Source of the DNA: Clostridia bacterium
GTDB taxonomy: Bacteria; Bacillota; Clostridia; Lachnospirales; Lachnospiraceae
Length of the DNA: 64,000 nt
Direction: 5' to 3'
NCBI GenBank assembly: GCA_910575725.1
Contig: CAJTFE010000002.1
Location: forward strand, 1-64,000
The notes under the pieces were generated by a model. It was not told the origin of the DNA. It saw nothing but the letters and a program-made list of their open reading frames with translations, and did no database searches. The translations under genes and the position numbers were made by a program. Below are positions 7,993-15,651 of this stretch, one piece after another (within the stretch, counting starts at the first letter, position 1; every line of letters starts with the position of its first letter).

Positions 7993-8017
7993 ATGAACCT
8001 CCGGATATTTTCTTTTA

Positions 8018-8050
8018 TTAATATGCTAACATAGGTTCCGGATTTGTCAA
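8018..8050 (-). promoter_or_regulatory. gntR promoter with overlapping operator half-site
   Basis: Minus strand TTGACA (8045-8050), 16-bp spacer, TAGCAT (8023-8028). The plus-strand motif TTAATATGCTAACATA (8018-8033) sits over the -10 and matches the operon operator at 7132-7147 in 14 of 16 positions, consistent with autoregulation. Confidence 0.6.
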
Positions 8051-8067
8051 GAAGATTTTCCTGTATT

Positions 8068-8970
8068 TTACTGCTCCTCTGCCGTTTCCTTCTCATATTC
8101 ACCTGTCAGCACTGCCGTTACCAGAAACCGGTTATTGGGCCTTCCTCCGATGCAGGTGGACAAGGTCAGCAGCTTTTTTCCAAAAGTTACCTCCATGTCC
8201 TCCCTTATATTCCCGGGGGACGCTTTTAATTTTGCAAGGAAGCTTTCAAAGGATTCCTCATTTCCAAAATCATATAGTCCCGGAAGATAATCGTCCGAAA
8301 ACTGCACTGCCGCAAAAATCCGGTACAACAGCGTCCGATCCGGCAGATGAATGTAGATATAGGGCTGTTCCTCAAAAAAGGCCGCATTTCCATAATCATG
8401 GAGGCTTCCGAACATGGTGTCATTTCTCATGTTATGGCCGTATAGGATGGTCTGGGGCGCCGAGAAGTCCCTGGGGTGTATGGGTTCGGAGTAGATGCTT
8501 CCCGGAAGGCCCGATCTATGATCTATGGTGTGGTTCAGATAATACTCATCTCTTGTGGGATGCTGCAGAACCGGGTAGTCCACCTTGGTTCCCGGTATGT
8601 AAATCCAGGCATAGACATCTCGGTTCTGCTTTTTCAGGGATGTAAAATCCACGGTATTTTCTATGCGCAGGGAGGGATCTACCTCCATCGACTGCTCTTC
8701 CTCTGCGGCAGCCGCTTCCTCCTCTGCCGCCCGGGCGGCTGCGTCTGCCTTCGCTTTCTGAACCTTGGCTGTCAGCGCCATCTGAGGCCCCGCCCCTCCC
8801 TGAAAGCTTCCGCCCTCTTCCCCTAGGAGAACCGCCAGCATTTCCTCCGCCTGGCCGCTTTTTACGCTGTAATAGGCCGCAGCAAACAGCAGAACCATAA
8901 GCAAGGTTCCCAAAAGAAGGAAAATCCGTTTCCTGGCCTGTTTTCTTTTCTGTCTGATTCTCTCGTTCAT
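8068..8970 (-). CDS. Class B sortase
   Basis: 300 aa membrane-anchored cysteine transpeptidase. One N-terminal transmembrane segment (about 15-37) is followed by a low-complexity Ala/Glu linker (about 65-95) and the sortase fold. The catalytic set is visible: His in YGHNMRN, Cys in TLSTC and Arg in NNRFLVTAV, and the class-typical DYPVLQ segment is present. Sortases join sorting-signal proteins to peptidoglycan or build pili; no LPXTG or NPQTN substrate is encoded in this window, so it is a stand-alone housekeeping type. It has its own promoter and no close operon partner. Confidence 0.92.
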   Translation of the reverse strand: MNERIRQKRKQARKRIFLLLGTLLMVLLFAAAYYSVKSGQAEEMLAVLLGEEGGSFQGGAGPQMALTAKVQKAKADAAARAAEEEAAAAEEEQSMEVDPSLRIENTVDFTSLKKQNRDVYAWIYIPGTKVDYPVLQHPTRDEYYLNHTIDHRSGLPGSIYSEPIHPRDFSAPQTILYGHNMRNDTMFGSLHDYGNAAFFEEQPYIYIHLPDRTLLYRIFAAVQFSDDYLPGLYDFGNEESFESFLAKLKASPGNIREDMEVTFGKKLLTLSTCIGGRPNNRFLVTAVLTGEYEKETAEEQ

Positions 8971-9017
8971 GGCAATTCCACAATTTTATCCGAAATATTG
9001 AACAGCTCTTATTTTTA

Positions 9018-9046
9018 TTATATGAGCAGCAGGAAAACTTTTCAAT
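9018..9046 (-). promoter_or_regulatory. Sortase promoter
   Basis: Minus strand TTGAAA (9041-9046), 17-bp spacer, TATAAT (9018-9023), about 48 bp ahead of the sortase ATG. Near-consensus. Confidence 0.75.
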
Positions 9047-9177
9047 AGAATCAATGGCAAAACAGCCCGGAAGCTTTGATTTATAATAGGAAAGCAACTC
9101 ATAATTGCGCAATAGCTGGTGGATGTAAGCCGTGATATCTGGTAATATAAGTCCAGAGAAATAAAAAAACGCGGCGT

Positions 9178-9207
9178 TTGTATTCTTTAAAGTCTCAAAA
9201 ATATAAC
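9178..9207 (+). promoter_or_regulatory. Possible promoter of the membrane-anchored XRE gene
   Basis: TTGTAT (9178-9183), 18-bp spacer, TATAAC (9202-9207). It would give a very short leader before AAGGAGG and the ATG at 9225. Confidence 0.35.
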
Positions 9208-9224
9208 AGCGAAGGAGGAATCGC

Positions 9225-9587
9225 ATGTATATTGCAACTTTTCATATCATTACGGCACTTATTATCCAGCTTATTATCACCGGAGCAATCATTTATCTTT
9301 TCTTTCTGCTTGTGAAGGCGTTAAAAAAATATCTCAATTCCAAAGAAGTACGGGAAGAAAAAAGAGAGGTGCAGAAAACCCTGGGCGAAGCACTGAAGGA
9401 ACATCGGCTTCGCTGTGGTATGACCCAGGAATTCGTTTCCGAAGCCCTTGGCGTCAGCAGACAGGCCGTCTCCAAATGGGAAAACGGAACATCGGATCCA
9501 AGCACCTCAAATTTACTGGCTCTCACAAGGCTTTATGGAGTCTCTGCAGAGGAATTGTTAAAAAATATTCAGCTAAAAGAAGAATAA
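9225..9587 (+). CDS. Membrane-anchored XRE-type DNA-binding protein
   Basis: 120 aa. Residues 4-33 form one hydrophobic segment (IITALIIQLIITGAIIYLFF), followed by a charged helical linker and a complete XRE helix-turn-helix (about 55-110) with MTQEFVSEALGVSRQAVSKW. The domain order puts the DNA-binding part in the cytoplasm next to the membrane. Such short one-TM XRE proteins occur in Firmicutes, but their targets are unknown. AAGGAGG precedes the ATG. It stands alone between the divergent sortase and the hemerythrin gene. Confidence 0.85.
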   Translation: MYIATFHIITALIIQLIITGAIIYLFFLLVKALKKYLNSKEVREEKREVQKTLGEALKEHRLRCGMTQEFVSEALGVSRQAVSKWENGTSDPSTSNLLALTRLYGVSAEELLKNIQLKEE

Positions 9588-9592
9588 AGAGA

Positions 9593-9621
9593 TGGAATTT
9601 TTTGTACAGGCATGCTATAAT
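9593..9621 (+). promoter_or_regulatory. Extended -10 promoter of the hemerythrin gene
   Basis: TGCTATAAT (9613-9621) is an extended -10. The -35 is weak (TGGAAT at 9593-9598, 17-bp spacing), as is usual with this promoter type. Confidence 0.7.
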
Positions 9622-9659
9622 GGGTAAACAAAAAAGCAGGAATTAAAGGAGGATTTCAC

Positions 9660-10070
9660 GTGGTAAAGTATATGGAATTTACAGATGATCTGGTAACAGG
9701 AAACGAGCTCATCGACGGGCAGCATAAGGAGCTCATCGGGAAGATTAATGATCTGCTGCGCACCTGCGAGACAGGGGACGGCAAGGTGAAGGCCTTAAAT
9801 ACGCTGGATTATCTGGAGGAGTACACCAATTTTCATTTTTCCCAGGAGGAGGCTCTCCAGGAGGAGATCGGTTATCCGGGTCTTAAGGAGCATAAGGCAA
9901 AGCATGAGGAATTTGTACAGAGCATTAAGGAGCTGTACGAGATGCTTGAGGAACAGGAAGGCCCCACAGACGCCTTTGTGCAGCAGGTAAATAAAAATGT
10001 AGTGGACTGGTTTGTTAATCACATCCAGGGCTTTGACCGGGCAGTTGCGGAGTATAAGAAGCAGAATTAG
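9660..10070 (+). CDS. Bacteriohemerythrin
   Basis: 136 aa single-domain hemerythrin, a four-helix bundle holding a non-heme di-iron centre that binds oxygen. Metal ligands are visible in order: His in IDGQHKELIGKI, His in FHFSQEEAL with its Glu, HKAKHEEF and the C-terminal DWFVNHIQGFD. In anaerobes these proteins are thought to sense or scavenge oxygen. The GTG at 9660 is chosen as start because AAAGGAGG lies 7 bases upstream; the next ATG is four codons in. Monocistronic, with its own promoter and terminator. Confidence 0.94.
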   Translation: MVKYMEFTDDLVTGNELIDGQHKELIGKINDLLRTCETGDGKVKALNTLDYLEEYTNFHFSQEEALQEEIGYPGLKEHKAKHEEFVQSIKELYEMLEEQEGPTDAFVQQVNKNVVDWFVNHIQGFDRAVAEYKKQN

Positions 10071-10094
10071 TCCTGGACTTCTGCCGGGGATCCC

Positions 10095-10168
10095 AAAAGC
10101 CGGGAAAGGCTGCCGGAGCAGACGGCGGACTGTGAAAACAGCCGCCGGCCTCTCCGGCTTTTTTCTTT
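10095..10168 (+). terminator. Terminator after hemerythrin
   Basis: Outer arms AAAAGCCGG (10095-10103) and CCGGCTTTTTT enclose an inner GGCGG/CCGCC stem and are followed by a T-rich tail. Confidence 0.8.
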
Positions 10169-10356
10169 TTTGTCTTACGATACATCGCATTCTTACATTT
10201 TCCATGTTTTTTCACGCTTCCCTCTTCCTTTAAAATTCCAAAAAAACCACTAGACTATTTCCCGAAATTATGAGAAAATGTAATCAAATGCGACAAGCCC
10301 TAGAAACCCTATGGCGGCCGCTTAAGATTTTAACTTAACTTGAAAGGAGTTTTAAA

Positions 10357-11049
10357 ATGATTTATTCACACGAAGTTGAGAAAATGTGTCCGGTAGCACA
10401 GGGCGTAAATCATGGCGCTGCTCCGATTCCGGAAGAAGCAAAGTGGGTACAGGCAAAAGAGATCAAAGACATTTCCGGCTTGACACATGGTGTTGGCTGG
10501 TGTGCACCCCAGCAGGGCGCCTGCAAGCTTACCCTGAATGTAAAAGAGGGCATCATCCAGGAAGCACTGGTAGAGACCCTGGGATGTTCCGGTATGACCC
10601 ATTCCGCAGCCATGGCATCCGAGATTCTTCCCGGAAGAACCCTTCTGGAAGCGCTGAACACCGACCTTGTATGTGATGCAATCAATACAGCTATGAGAGA
10701 GCTGTTCCTGCAGATCGTATACGGAAGAACACAGTCCGCATTTTCCGAGGACGGCCTTCCCATCGGCGCAGGCCTTGAGGACCTTGGAAAGGGTCTCAGA
10801 AGCCAGGTAGGAACCATGTATGGAACTCTGAAAAAAGGACCTCGTTACCTGGAGATGGCCGAGGGCTATGTAACCGGAATCGCTCTGGATGCAGAGGATC
10901 AGATTATCGGCTATAAGTTTGTAAACCTTGGCAAGATGACTGACTTCATTAAGAAGGGCGACGATGCCAACACAGCCTGGGAGAAGGCACAGGGACAGTA
11001 CGGTCGTGTGGATGATGCAGTGAAGATCATCGACCCGAGACAGGAATAA
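10357..11049 (+). CDS. NifU/IscU-like iron-sulfur scaffold domain protein
   Basis: 230 aa. The N-terminal part holds cysteines in contexts seen in IscU-type scaffolds (GWCAPQQGACKLTL and TLGCSGMTHSAAM). It is longer than a plain scaffold and includes an extra C-terminal region. It always appears, in the clostridia I know, next to a GGGtGRT protein, as here (18 bp apart, good AGGAGG). The pair likely makes or uses an Fe-S cluster, but the reaction is not established. Not evidence for nitrogen fixation. Codon use resembles strongly expressed genes. No convincing promoter was found in the 190 bp upstream. Confidence 0.85.
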   Translation: MIYSHEVEKMCPVAQGVNHGAAPIPEEAKWVQAKEIKDISGLTHGVGWCAPQQGACKLTLNVKEGIIQEALVETLGCSGMTHSAAMASEILPGRTLLEALNTDLVCDAINTAMRELFLQIVYGRTQSAFSEDGLPIGAGLEDLGKGLRSQVGTMYGTLKKGPRYLEMAEGYVTGIALDAEDQIIGYKFVNLGKMTDFIKKGDDANTAWEKAQGQYGRVDDAVKIIDPRQE

Positions 11050-11067
11050 GCGAGGAGGTAGACGAAG

Positions 11068-12078
11068 ATGGCATTATTTGAATCATATGAAAGACGTATT
11101 GATAAAATCAATGAGGTATTAGGCAGCTACGGCATCGCTTCCCTGGAAGAAGCTGAGAAGATCACCAAGGACGCAGGTCTTGACGTATACAATCAGATCA
11201 AGGGCATCCAGCCTATCTGCTTTGAGAACGCATGCTGGGCTTACACCGTAGGCGCCGCTATCGCAATCAAGAAGGGCTGCCGCAAGGCTGCAGACGCTGC
11301 CGCTGCTATCGGCGAGGGACTTCAGTCTTTTTGTATCCCCGGCTCCGTTGCAGACACGCGTAAAGTAGGTCTGGGCCATGGAAACCTGGGCAAGATGCTT
11401 CTGGAAGAGGAAACAGAGTGTTTCGCATTCCTGGCAGGCCATGAGTCCTTCGCAGCCGCAGAAGGCGCTATCGGTATCGCAGAGAAGGCTAACAAGGTTC
11501 GTCAGAAACCGCTGCGCGTTATTTTGAACGGCCTTGGCAAGGACGCCGCTCAGATTATCGCAAGAATCAACGGATTTACATATGTAGAGACTGAGTATGA
11601 TCCCTACACCAATGAAGTGAAGGAAGTGTTCCGCAAGGCTTACTCTGAGGGACTCCGCGCTAAGGTTAACTGCTACGGCGCTAACAGCGTTCCCGAGGGC
11701 GTTGCTATCATGTGGAAGGAGAACGTGGACGTATCCATCACCGGCAACTCCACCAATCCGACCCGTTTCCAGCATCCCGTAGCCGGAACCTACAAGAAGG
11801 AAAGACTGGAGGCAGGAAAGAACTACTTCTCTGTTGCATCCGGCGGCGGCACAGGCCGTACCCTTCATCCGGACAACATGGCAGCAGGACCGGCTTCCTA
11901 CGGTATGACGGATACACTGGGACGTATGCACTCTGACGCACAGTTTGCAGGTTCCTCTTCTGTACCGGCTCACGTAGAGATGATGGGGCTCATCGGCGCA
12001 GGCAACAACCCCATGGTTGGTATGACTGTGGCTGTGGCTGTTTCCATTGAGGAAGCGGCGAAAGCTGGGAAGTTTTAA
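11068..12078 (+). CDS. GGGtGRT family protein, partner of the Fe-S scaffold
   Basis: 336 aa cytoplasmic protein named after its motif SGGGTGRTLHPDNMAAG (about residues 255-271). Other conserved stretches include FENACWAYTVGAAIAIKKGC, NCYGANSVPEG and the C-terminal GLIGAGNNPMVGMTVAV. The function of the family is unknown; cysteines and the neighbouring scaffold suggest Fe-S biochemistry. AGGAGG lies 8 bases ahead of the ATG. Last gene of the two-gene operon; a hairpin terminator follows. Confidence 0.88.
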   Translation: MALFESYERRIDKINEVLGSYGIASLEEAEKITKDAGLDVYNQIKGIQPICFENACWAYTVGAAIAIKKGCRKAADAAAAIGEGLQSFCIPGSVADTRKVGLGHGNLGKMLLEEETECFAFLAGHESFAAAEGAIGIAEKANKVRQKPLRVILNGLGKDAAQIIARINGFTYVETEYDPYTNEVKEVFRKAYSEGLRAKVNCYGANSVPEGVAIMWKENVDVSITGNSTNPTRFQHPVAGTYKKERLEAGKNYFSVASGGGTGRTLHPDNMAAGPASYGMTDTLGRMHSDAQFAGSSSVPAHVEMMGLIGAGNNPMVGMTVAVAVSIEEAAKAGKF

Positions 12079-12116
12079 GGAAATTATAGCGAAATAACAA
12101 AATGTAATGTAAAGGC

Positions 12117-12160
12117 AGAGAAAAGCATCTTAATTTTTATAAATTATGGTGCTTTTCTCT
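12117..12160 (+). terminator. Hairpin after the GGGtGRT gene
   Basis: AGAGAAAAGCA (12117-12127) pairs perfectly with TGCTTTTCTCT (12150-12160); the AT-rich arms end in T and C rather than a long T run. Probable terminator. Confidence 0.6.
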
Positions 12161-12284
12161 ACAATACGGCTATCGTATAACTGCCAGTTGTAACTGACAA
12201 TCTTTATAATGGAATTATAATAATGCATCTCTCATTAACTTTGACGCCGCCCTTAAAATTTTTCATTTTTAGTAAAATGTACTA

Positions 12285-12313
12285 TTGACTAAAAAAGAAA
12301 AAATCCATATACT
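12285..12313 (+). promoter_or_regulatory. Promoter of the DUF3800 leader RNA
   Basis: TTGACT (12285-12290), 17-bp spacer, TATACT (12308-12313). Strong match; transcription should start near 12320, giving a leader of about 110 nt before the DUF3800 start codon. Confidence 0.75.
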
Positions 12314-12319
12314 ATAAGT

Positions 12320-12415
12320 GCAGGTAGAGATACGCTGTATACTCGTGTAACCGAATTTGCGTTTAAGTGTCACATTCTGGCACCGGTCACGGGGCCGCCG
12401 AGAGGCGGTTTTTTA
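12320..12415 (+). ncRNA. Structured leader RNA with internal terminator upstream of DUF3800
   Basis: The leader contains a hairpin GAGATAC-GCT-GTATACTC (near 12328-12345), a longer-range pairing of GTGTAACCG with CGGTCAC, and an intrinsic terminator CCGCC-GAGA-GGCGG followed by TTTTTT (12395-12414) just before AGGAG. RNA structures upstream of DUF3800 genes have been described as the DUF3800 motifs; I believe this is one, but did not match it to a specific model. The layout (promoter, small RNA, terminator, protein gene) also resembles type III toxin-antitoxin loci. Confidence 0.6.
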
Positions 12416-12431
12416 TTTTTAGGAGAATTGT

Positions 12432-13115
12432 ATGGATTTGTTTATTTATTCTGATGAATCAGGCGTTTTTGATAAGGTACATAATGAAATATTTGTATAT
12501 GGCGGATTGATATTTTTGAGCAAAGAAGAGAAAGATGATTATAATAGAAAATATCTTACTGCGGAAAAGGCTATACGTTGTGGAAAATATTCGCTCAGCG
12601 AAGAATTAAAGGCCTGTAAAATAAGTAATAAAGAAAAAGGCAAACTGTACCGCTCCCTAAACCAGGCTATTCGCTTTGGAATTGTAATAAACCAAAAAAA
12701 TGTCTTAGATAGAATTTTTATGAGTAAGAAGGATAAGCAGCGTTATCTTGATTATGCATATAAAGTTGGATTAAAAAAGGCTTTGCAGAGATTGATTAAA
12801 GAAGATAGAATTAATCCTGATGAAATTGAAACAGTACATATATATAATGATGAGCATAGTACAGCAACAAATGGACGTTATGAATTGAGAGAAGGATTGG
12901 AACAGGAATTTAAACTGGGAACTTATAATTTGAAGTATGATAAGTTTTTTCCGCCGGTTTTTGAAAACCTGAAAGGAATCGAGCTGTTGTTTTGCGATTC
13001 AAACAAAGTGACTCTTATAAGAGCGGCAGATATTGTGGCTAACCGCATATATTTTATGGCTCTTAATAGAAAGCTTGAAAATATGGAAGGAATATACTTA
13101 TCTACACTGCCATAA
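12432..13115 (+). CDS. DUF3800 domain protein
   Basis: 227 aa. The family signature is the N-terminal acidic motif YSDESG (residues 6-11) and the late CDSNKVTLIRAADIVANRI segment, with an internal HIYNDEH; these acidic residues suggest an RNase H-like nuclease fold. Function is unknown; members often occur in mobile or defence-related settings. The gene is AT-rich compared with neighbours, a sign of transfer. AGGAG sits 7 bases upstream of the ATG, right behind a terminator, so expression must depend on read-through. Confidence 0.88.
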   Translation: MDLFIYSDESGVFDKVHNEIFVYGGLIFLSKEEKDDYNRKYLTAEKAIRCGKYSLSEELKACKISNKEKGKLYRSLNQAIRFGIVINQKNVLDRIFMSKKDKQRYLDYAYKVGLKKALQRLIKEDRINPDEIETVHIYNDEHSTATNGRYELREGLEQEFKLGTYNLKYDKFFPPVFENLKGIELLFCDSNKVTLIRAADIVANRIYFMALNRKLENMEGIYLSTLP

Positions 13116-13198
13116 TGTTATTTTAATTGTTTGAAACTTGCACGAAACTTTAAGATAGCGCTTGATAGAAGTTCTAACGGAATTGTTTCAGAATCAAT

Positions 13199-13244
13199 AC
13201 CCTCAGTGGACAAGGGGACACACGCCCCCTTGTCCACTGAGGGT
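13199..13244. repeat. Perfect 19-bp hairpin downstream of DUF3800
   Basis: ACCCTCAGTGGACAAGGGG (13199-13217) and its exact complement (13226-13244) flank an 8-base loop. It is GC-rich with no T run, so it is not a simple terminator. It could cap or stabilise the DUF3800 mRNA, or be the remnant of an inserted element. Confidence 0.75.
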
Positions 13245-13256
13245 AAAAACAGTAGA

Positions 13257-13292
13257 TAAAACGCCATGATTCTTTTGAATTATGGCGTTTTT
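13257..13292. terminator. Bidirectional terminator between DUF3800 and tctA
   Basis: AAAACGCCAT-GATTC and GAAT-TATGGCGTTTTT form a stem with A and T runs on either side, placed between the converging DUF3800 and tctA genes. Confidence 0.85.
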
Positions 13293-13338
13293 ACATATTA
13301 TATTGGTTTGTGGGGGCGGGCCGGGGGGTTATTGGAGT

Positions 13339-14841
13339 TTATGGCTCATCGTGGAGGGCATTGATGTTTCGTTTTTTTATAGCCATTCTGAAAAACGGCC
13401 ACAACAGCGAAATCAACGCCAGAAGCAGAAATGCTGCGCTGATGGGACGCGTCACAAAAATCAGGAAGTTTCCCTCCGACATCAGAAGAGACCGTCTTAG
13501 GCTGCTCTCTGCCATGGGGCCTAAGATAAGGGCCAATACGATAGGCGCGATGGGAATATCCAGGCGGATAAAGAAGTATCCGACAAATGCGGCTGCAAGC
13601 ATGATTCCCACATCAAACAGGTTATTGCGCAGGGCATAAGACCCGAGGATGCACAGCACAAAAATAACCGGTGTCAGTATGTAAGGCTTTAACTGAATCA
13701 CCTTTACAAACATCCGTATCAGTAAAAGGCCGAAAATAAGCATCAAAGTATTGGCTACTAATGTACTTGCAAAAATGCGGTTCATAATATCCATATGCTC
13801 TGTAAACAATGCAGGGCCCGGCTGCAGCCCCTGCAGGGTCAGCGCGCCGATCAGCACGGCTGCCGTGGCATCTCCTGGTACTCCCAGTGTCAGCATGGGT
13901 ACAAGTGCACCGCTGGTATCACCATTATTGCCTGCTTCCGGCGCTGCAATTCCCTCCACGCACCCGGTTCCAAACTGCTCCGGATGCTTTGAGCGTTTCT
14001 TGGCTGCATCATAAGAGACCCATGCTGCTATATCCGCTCCGGCAGCGGGAATGCAGCCGATAAATGTGCCGATAAAACCGCACAGCACGGACACCGGAAG
14101 AGACTCTTTTAAGTCACTCCAGCTCGGAATCACCCGTGTCACCTTCTGCCGCACACTGTTCTGCCTTACACCGTCTTTCAGATTTACCATAACCTGGGAA
14201 ATAGCAAATAGGCCGATCATCAGCGGAACCGTCTGAATTCCGCTGTAAAGGTTCACCACTCCAAAGGAATACCGTGAAAATCCGGTCATTGGATCCAGGC
14301 CGATTGTAGAAAGAAGAAGCCCTATCAAACCGGCAGTCACACCTTTGAGCATATCCTTTCCTGAGATACTTGCAATAATTGTCAAGCCGAACACCGCCAG
14401 ACAGCAGTATTCCGGGGCGCTGAAGGACAACGCAGCCTTTGCAAGCTGAGGCGCTACAAAAATCAGGACCAATGCGCTGATGGTTCCGCCGCACCAGGAT
14501 GCAAAGGTGGAAATTCCAATGGCCCTGCCTCCCTCCCCTCTTTCCGTGAACCTGGCTCCTTCGATCATCGTAGCCGCCGAAGCCGGCGTTCCAGGGGTGC
14601 TGATCAAAATCGCTGTGATAGAGCCGCCGTAGATAGCTCCAAAAGAAATAGACAACAGCAGCGCAATTCCCGCGGCAGGATCCATCCCATATGTAAAAGG
14701 AAGAAGAAGCGTAACACCCATTACAGATGTCAGTCCCGGCATGGCTCCAATGATGATTCCGCCGACGGTGCCGGCTGCCATCATTAGAAGAAACGAAGGG
14801 TGCAGCACTTCCAGCAATGCAGATAAAAATCCAGAATTCAT
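13339..14841 (-). CDS. tctA: Tripartite tricarboxylate transporter, large permease TctA
   Basis: 500 aa with about eleven membrane segments. Family motifs are the N-terminal GIIIGAMPGLTSVMGVTLLLPFTYGM, given here only as its start GTVGGIIIGAMPGLT (residues 25-39), the STPGTPASAATMIEG segment and GAALVPMLTLGVPGDATAAV-like pattern near residue 310. It forms the ion-driven channel, with TctB, for a carboxylate delivered by TctC. Last gene of the operon; its AGGAGG is provided at the junction with two tandem family-2 repeats that separate it from tctB. Confidence 0.95.
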   Translation of the reverse strand: MNSGFLSALLEVLHPSFLLMMAAGTVGGIIIGAMPGLTSVMGVTLLLPFTYGMDPAAGIALLLSISFGAIYGGSITAILISTPGTPASAATMIEGARFTERGEGGRAIGISTFASWCGGTISALVLIFVAPQLAKAALSFSAPEYCCLAVFGLTIIASISGKDMLKGVTAGLIGLLLSTIGLDPMTGFSRYSFGVVNLYSGIQTVPLMIGLFAISQVMVNLKDGVRQNSVRQKVTRVIPSWSDLKESLPVSVLCGFIGTFIGCIPAAGADIAAWVSYDAAKKRSKHPEQFGTGCVEGIAAPEAGNNGDTSGALVPMLTLGVPGDATAAVLIGALTLQGLQPGPALFTEHMDIMNRIFASTLVANTLMLIFGLLLIRMFVKVIQLKPYILTPVIFVLCILGSYALRNNLFDVGIMLAAAFVGYFFIRLDIPIAPIVLALILGPMAESSLRRSLLMSEGNFLIFVTRPISAAFLLLALISLLWPFFRMAIKKRNINALHDEP

Positions 14842-14849
14842 AATTTCCC

Positions 14850-14967
14850 TCCTATTCCAGTTCCGTAATATCCCACAAAGTACACGGGTTTGAAATCAAT
14901 TTACAGCCGCAAAAAAACATGCGTCTGTAAATCGATTTGTGCACTTTGAGGGATATTACTGTTTTTT
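14850..14967 (-). repeat. Repeat family 2, copy B (next to tctA)
   Basis: Arms TAATATCCCACAAAGTACAC and GTGCACTTTGAGGGATATTA pair; the inner stem is AAATCGATTT with GAAATCAATTT. Its transcribed-sense end, GATATTACGGAACTGGAATAGGAGG, runs into the tctA ribosome binding site. Repeats copy C with a period of 115 bp. Confidence 0.9.
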
Positions 14968-15090
14968 TATTCCAGTTCCGTAATATCCCACAAAGTACAC
15001 GGGTTTGAAATCAATTTACAGCCGCAAAAAAACATGCGTCTGTAAATCGATTTGTGCACTTTGAGGGATATTACTGTTTTTTATTCCAGT
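14968..15090 (-). repeat. Repeat family 2, copy C (next to tctB)
   Basis: Nearly identical to copy B, directly adjoining it, with a fragment of a further unit (TTCCAGTTTTGTAAT) at 15083-15097. The pair fills the tctB-tctA gap, so a 115-bp unit has been duplicated in tandem. Confidence 0.9.
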
Positions 15091-15117
15091 TTTGTAATTT
15101 TGTTTCTCTTACAGTAC

Positions 15118-15579
15118 TCACAAAATTCCGGAAAGCAGTCCATTCGGAATCGGTACCTTCAAAAACACTCCGAAAATCATATAAAGCCCTGTGGGCACCC
15201 CCACAGACACTCCGGCAATCAGCGGCCAGGCTTTCTTAAAAGGCTCATTTAAAAGCATCAGCATCATAACTGCAACAATCCAAATACTGTCCAGAATAAA
15301 TCCAAGCCCTTTCAGCAGCAGAAAATAGCAGAAAATGGAGAGAAGCCCCATAAAGAATTTGAGGCTGAAAAGAGAAACCGTCTCTTGATTATCCTGCTTT
15401 ATTTCCCGAAGAATCAAGAGAATTCCGCTTAAAATCAACAGGCCGCAGACAAATCTTGGAAAGGCTCCAGGCCCGATATCCTTCTGCCCCGGCATTCTTT
15501 GGAAAGTACCTGCGTAATAGAAAAAGAAGGCGGAAACTGCTATCAGAACAGCCCCGAATATTAAATTTAGTTTTTTCAT
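15118..15579 (-). CDS. tctB: Tripartite tricarboxylate transporter, small permease TctB
   Basis: 153 aa with four hydrophobic segments, the family size. The early motif GTFQRMPGQKDIGPGAFPRFV is typical: the TctB pattern of a first helix followed by a GPxxFPR sequence. The chosen ATG (15579, MKKLNLIFG) has GAAAGGAAAG upstream; a frame-open extension further upstream has no such site. It follows tctC by 72 bp and precedes the family-2 repeats. Confidence 0.9.
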   Translation of the reverse strand: MKKLNLIFGAVLIAVSAFFFYYAGTFQRMPGQKDIGPGAFPRFVCGLLILSGILLILREIKQDNQETVSLFSLKFFMGLLSIFCYFLLLKGLGFILDSIWIVAVMMLMLLNEPFKKAWPLIAGVSVGVPTGLYMIFGVFLKVPIPNGLLSGIL

Positions 15580-15651
15580 CGTCTTTCCTTTCAAATTAGG
15601 GCAGTATATCACTTTCCGTCATATACTGCCCCTAAGCTGCTTGATAAGATA

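Noticed and set aside
8068-8970. Pilus-assembly cluster because of the sortase
   Set aside because: No pilin or sorting-signal gene nearby; the sortase has its own promoter and is isolated.
10357-11049. Nitrogen-fixation gene nifU
   Set aside because: Only the scaffold domain is shared; the neighbour is a GGGtGRT gene and no nif genes are present.
11119-11973. 284-codon minus-strand frame opposite the GGGtGRT gene
   Set aside because: Antisense shadow; the plus-strand gene has conserved motifs and a good SD.
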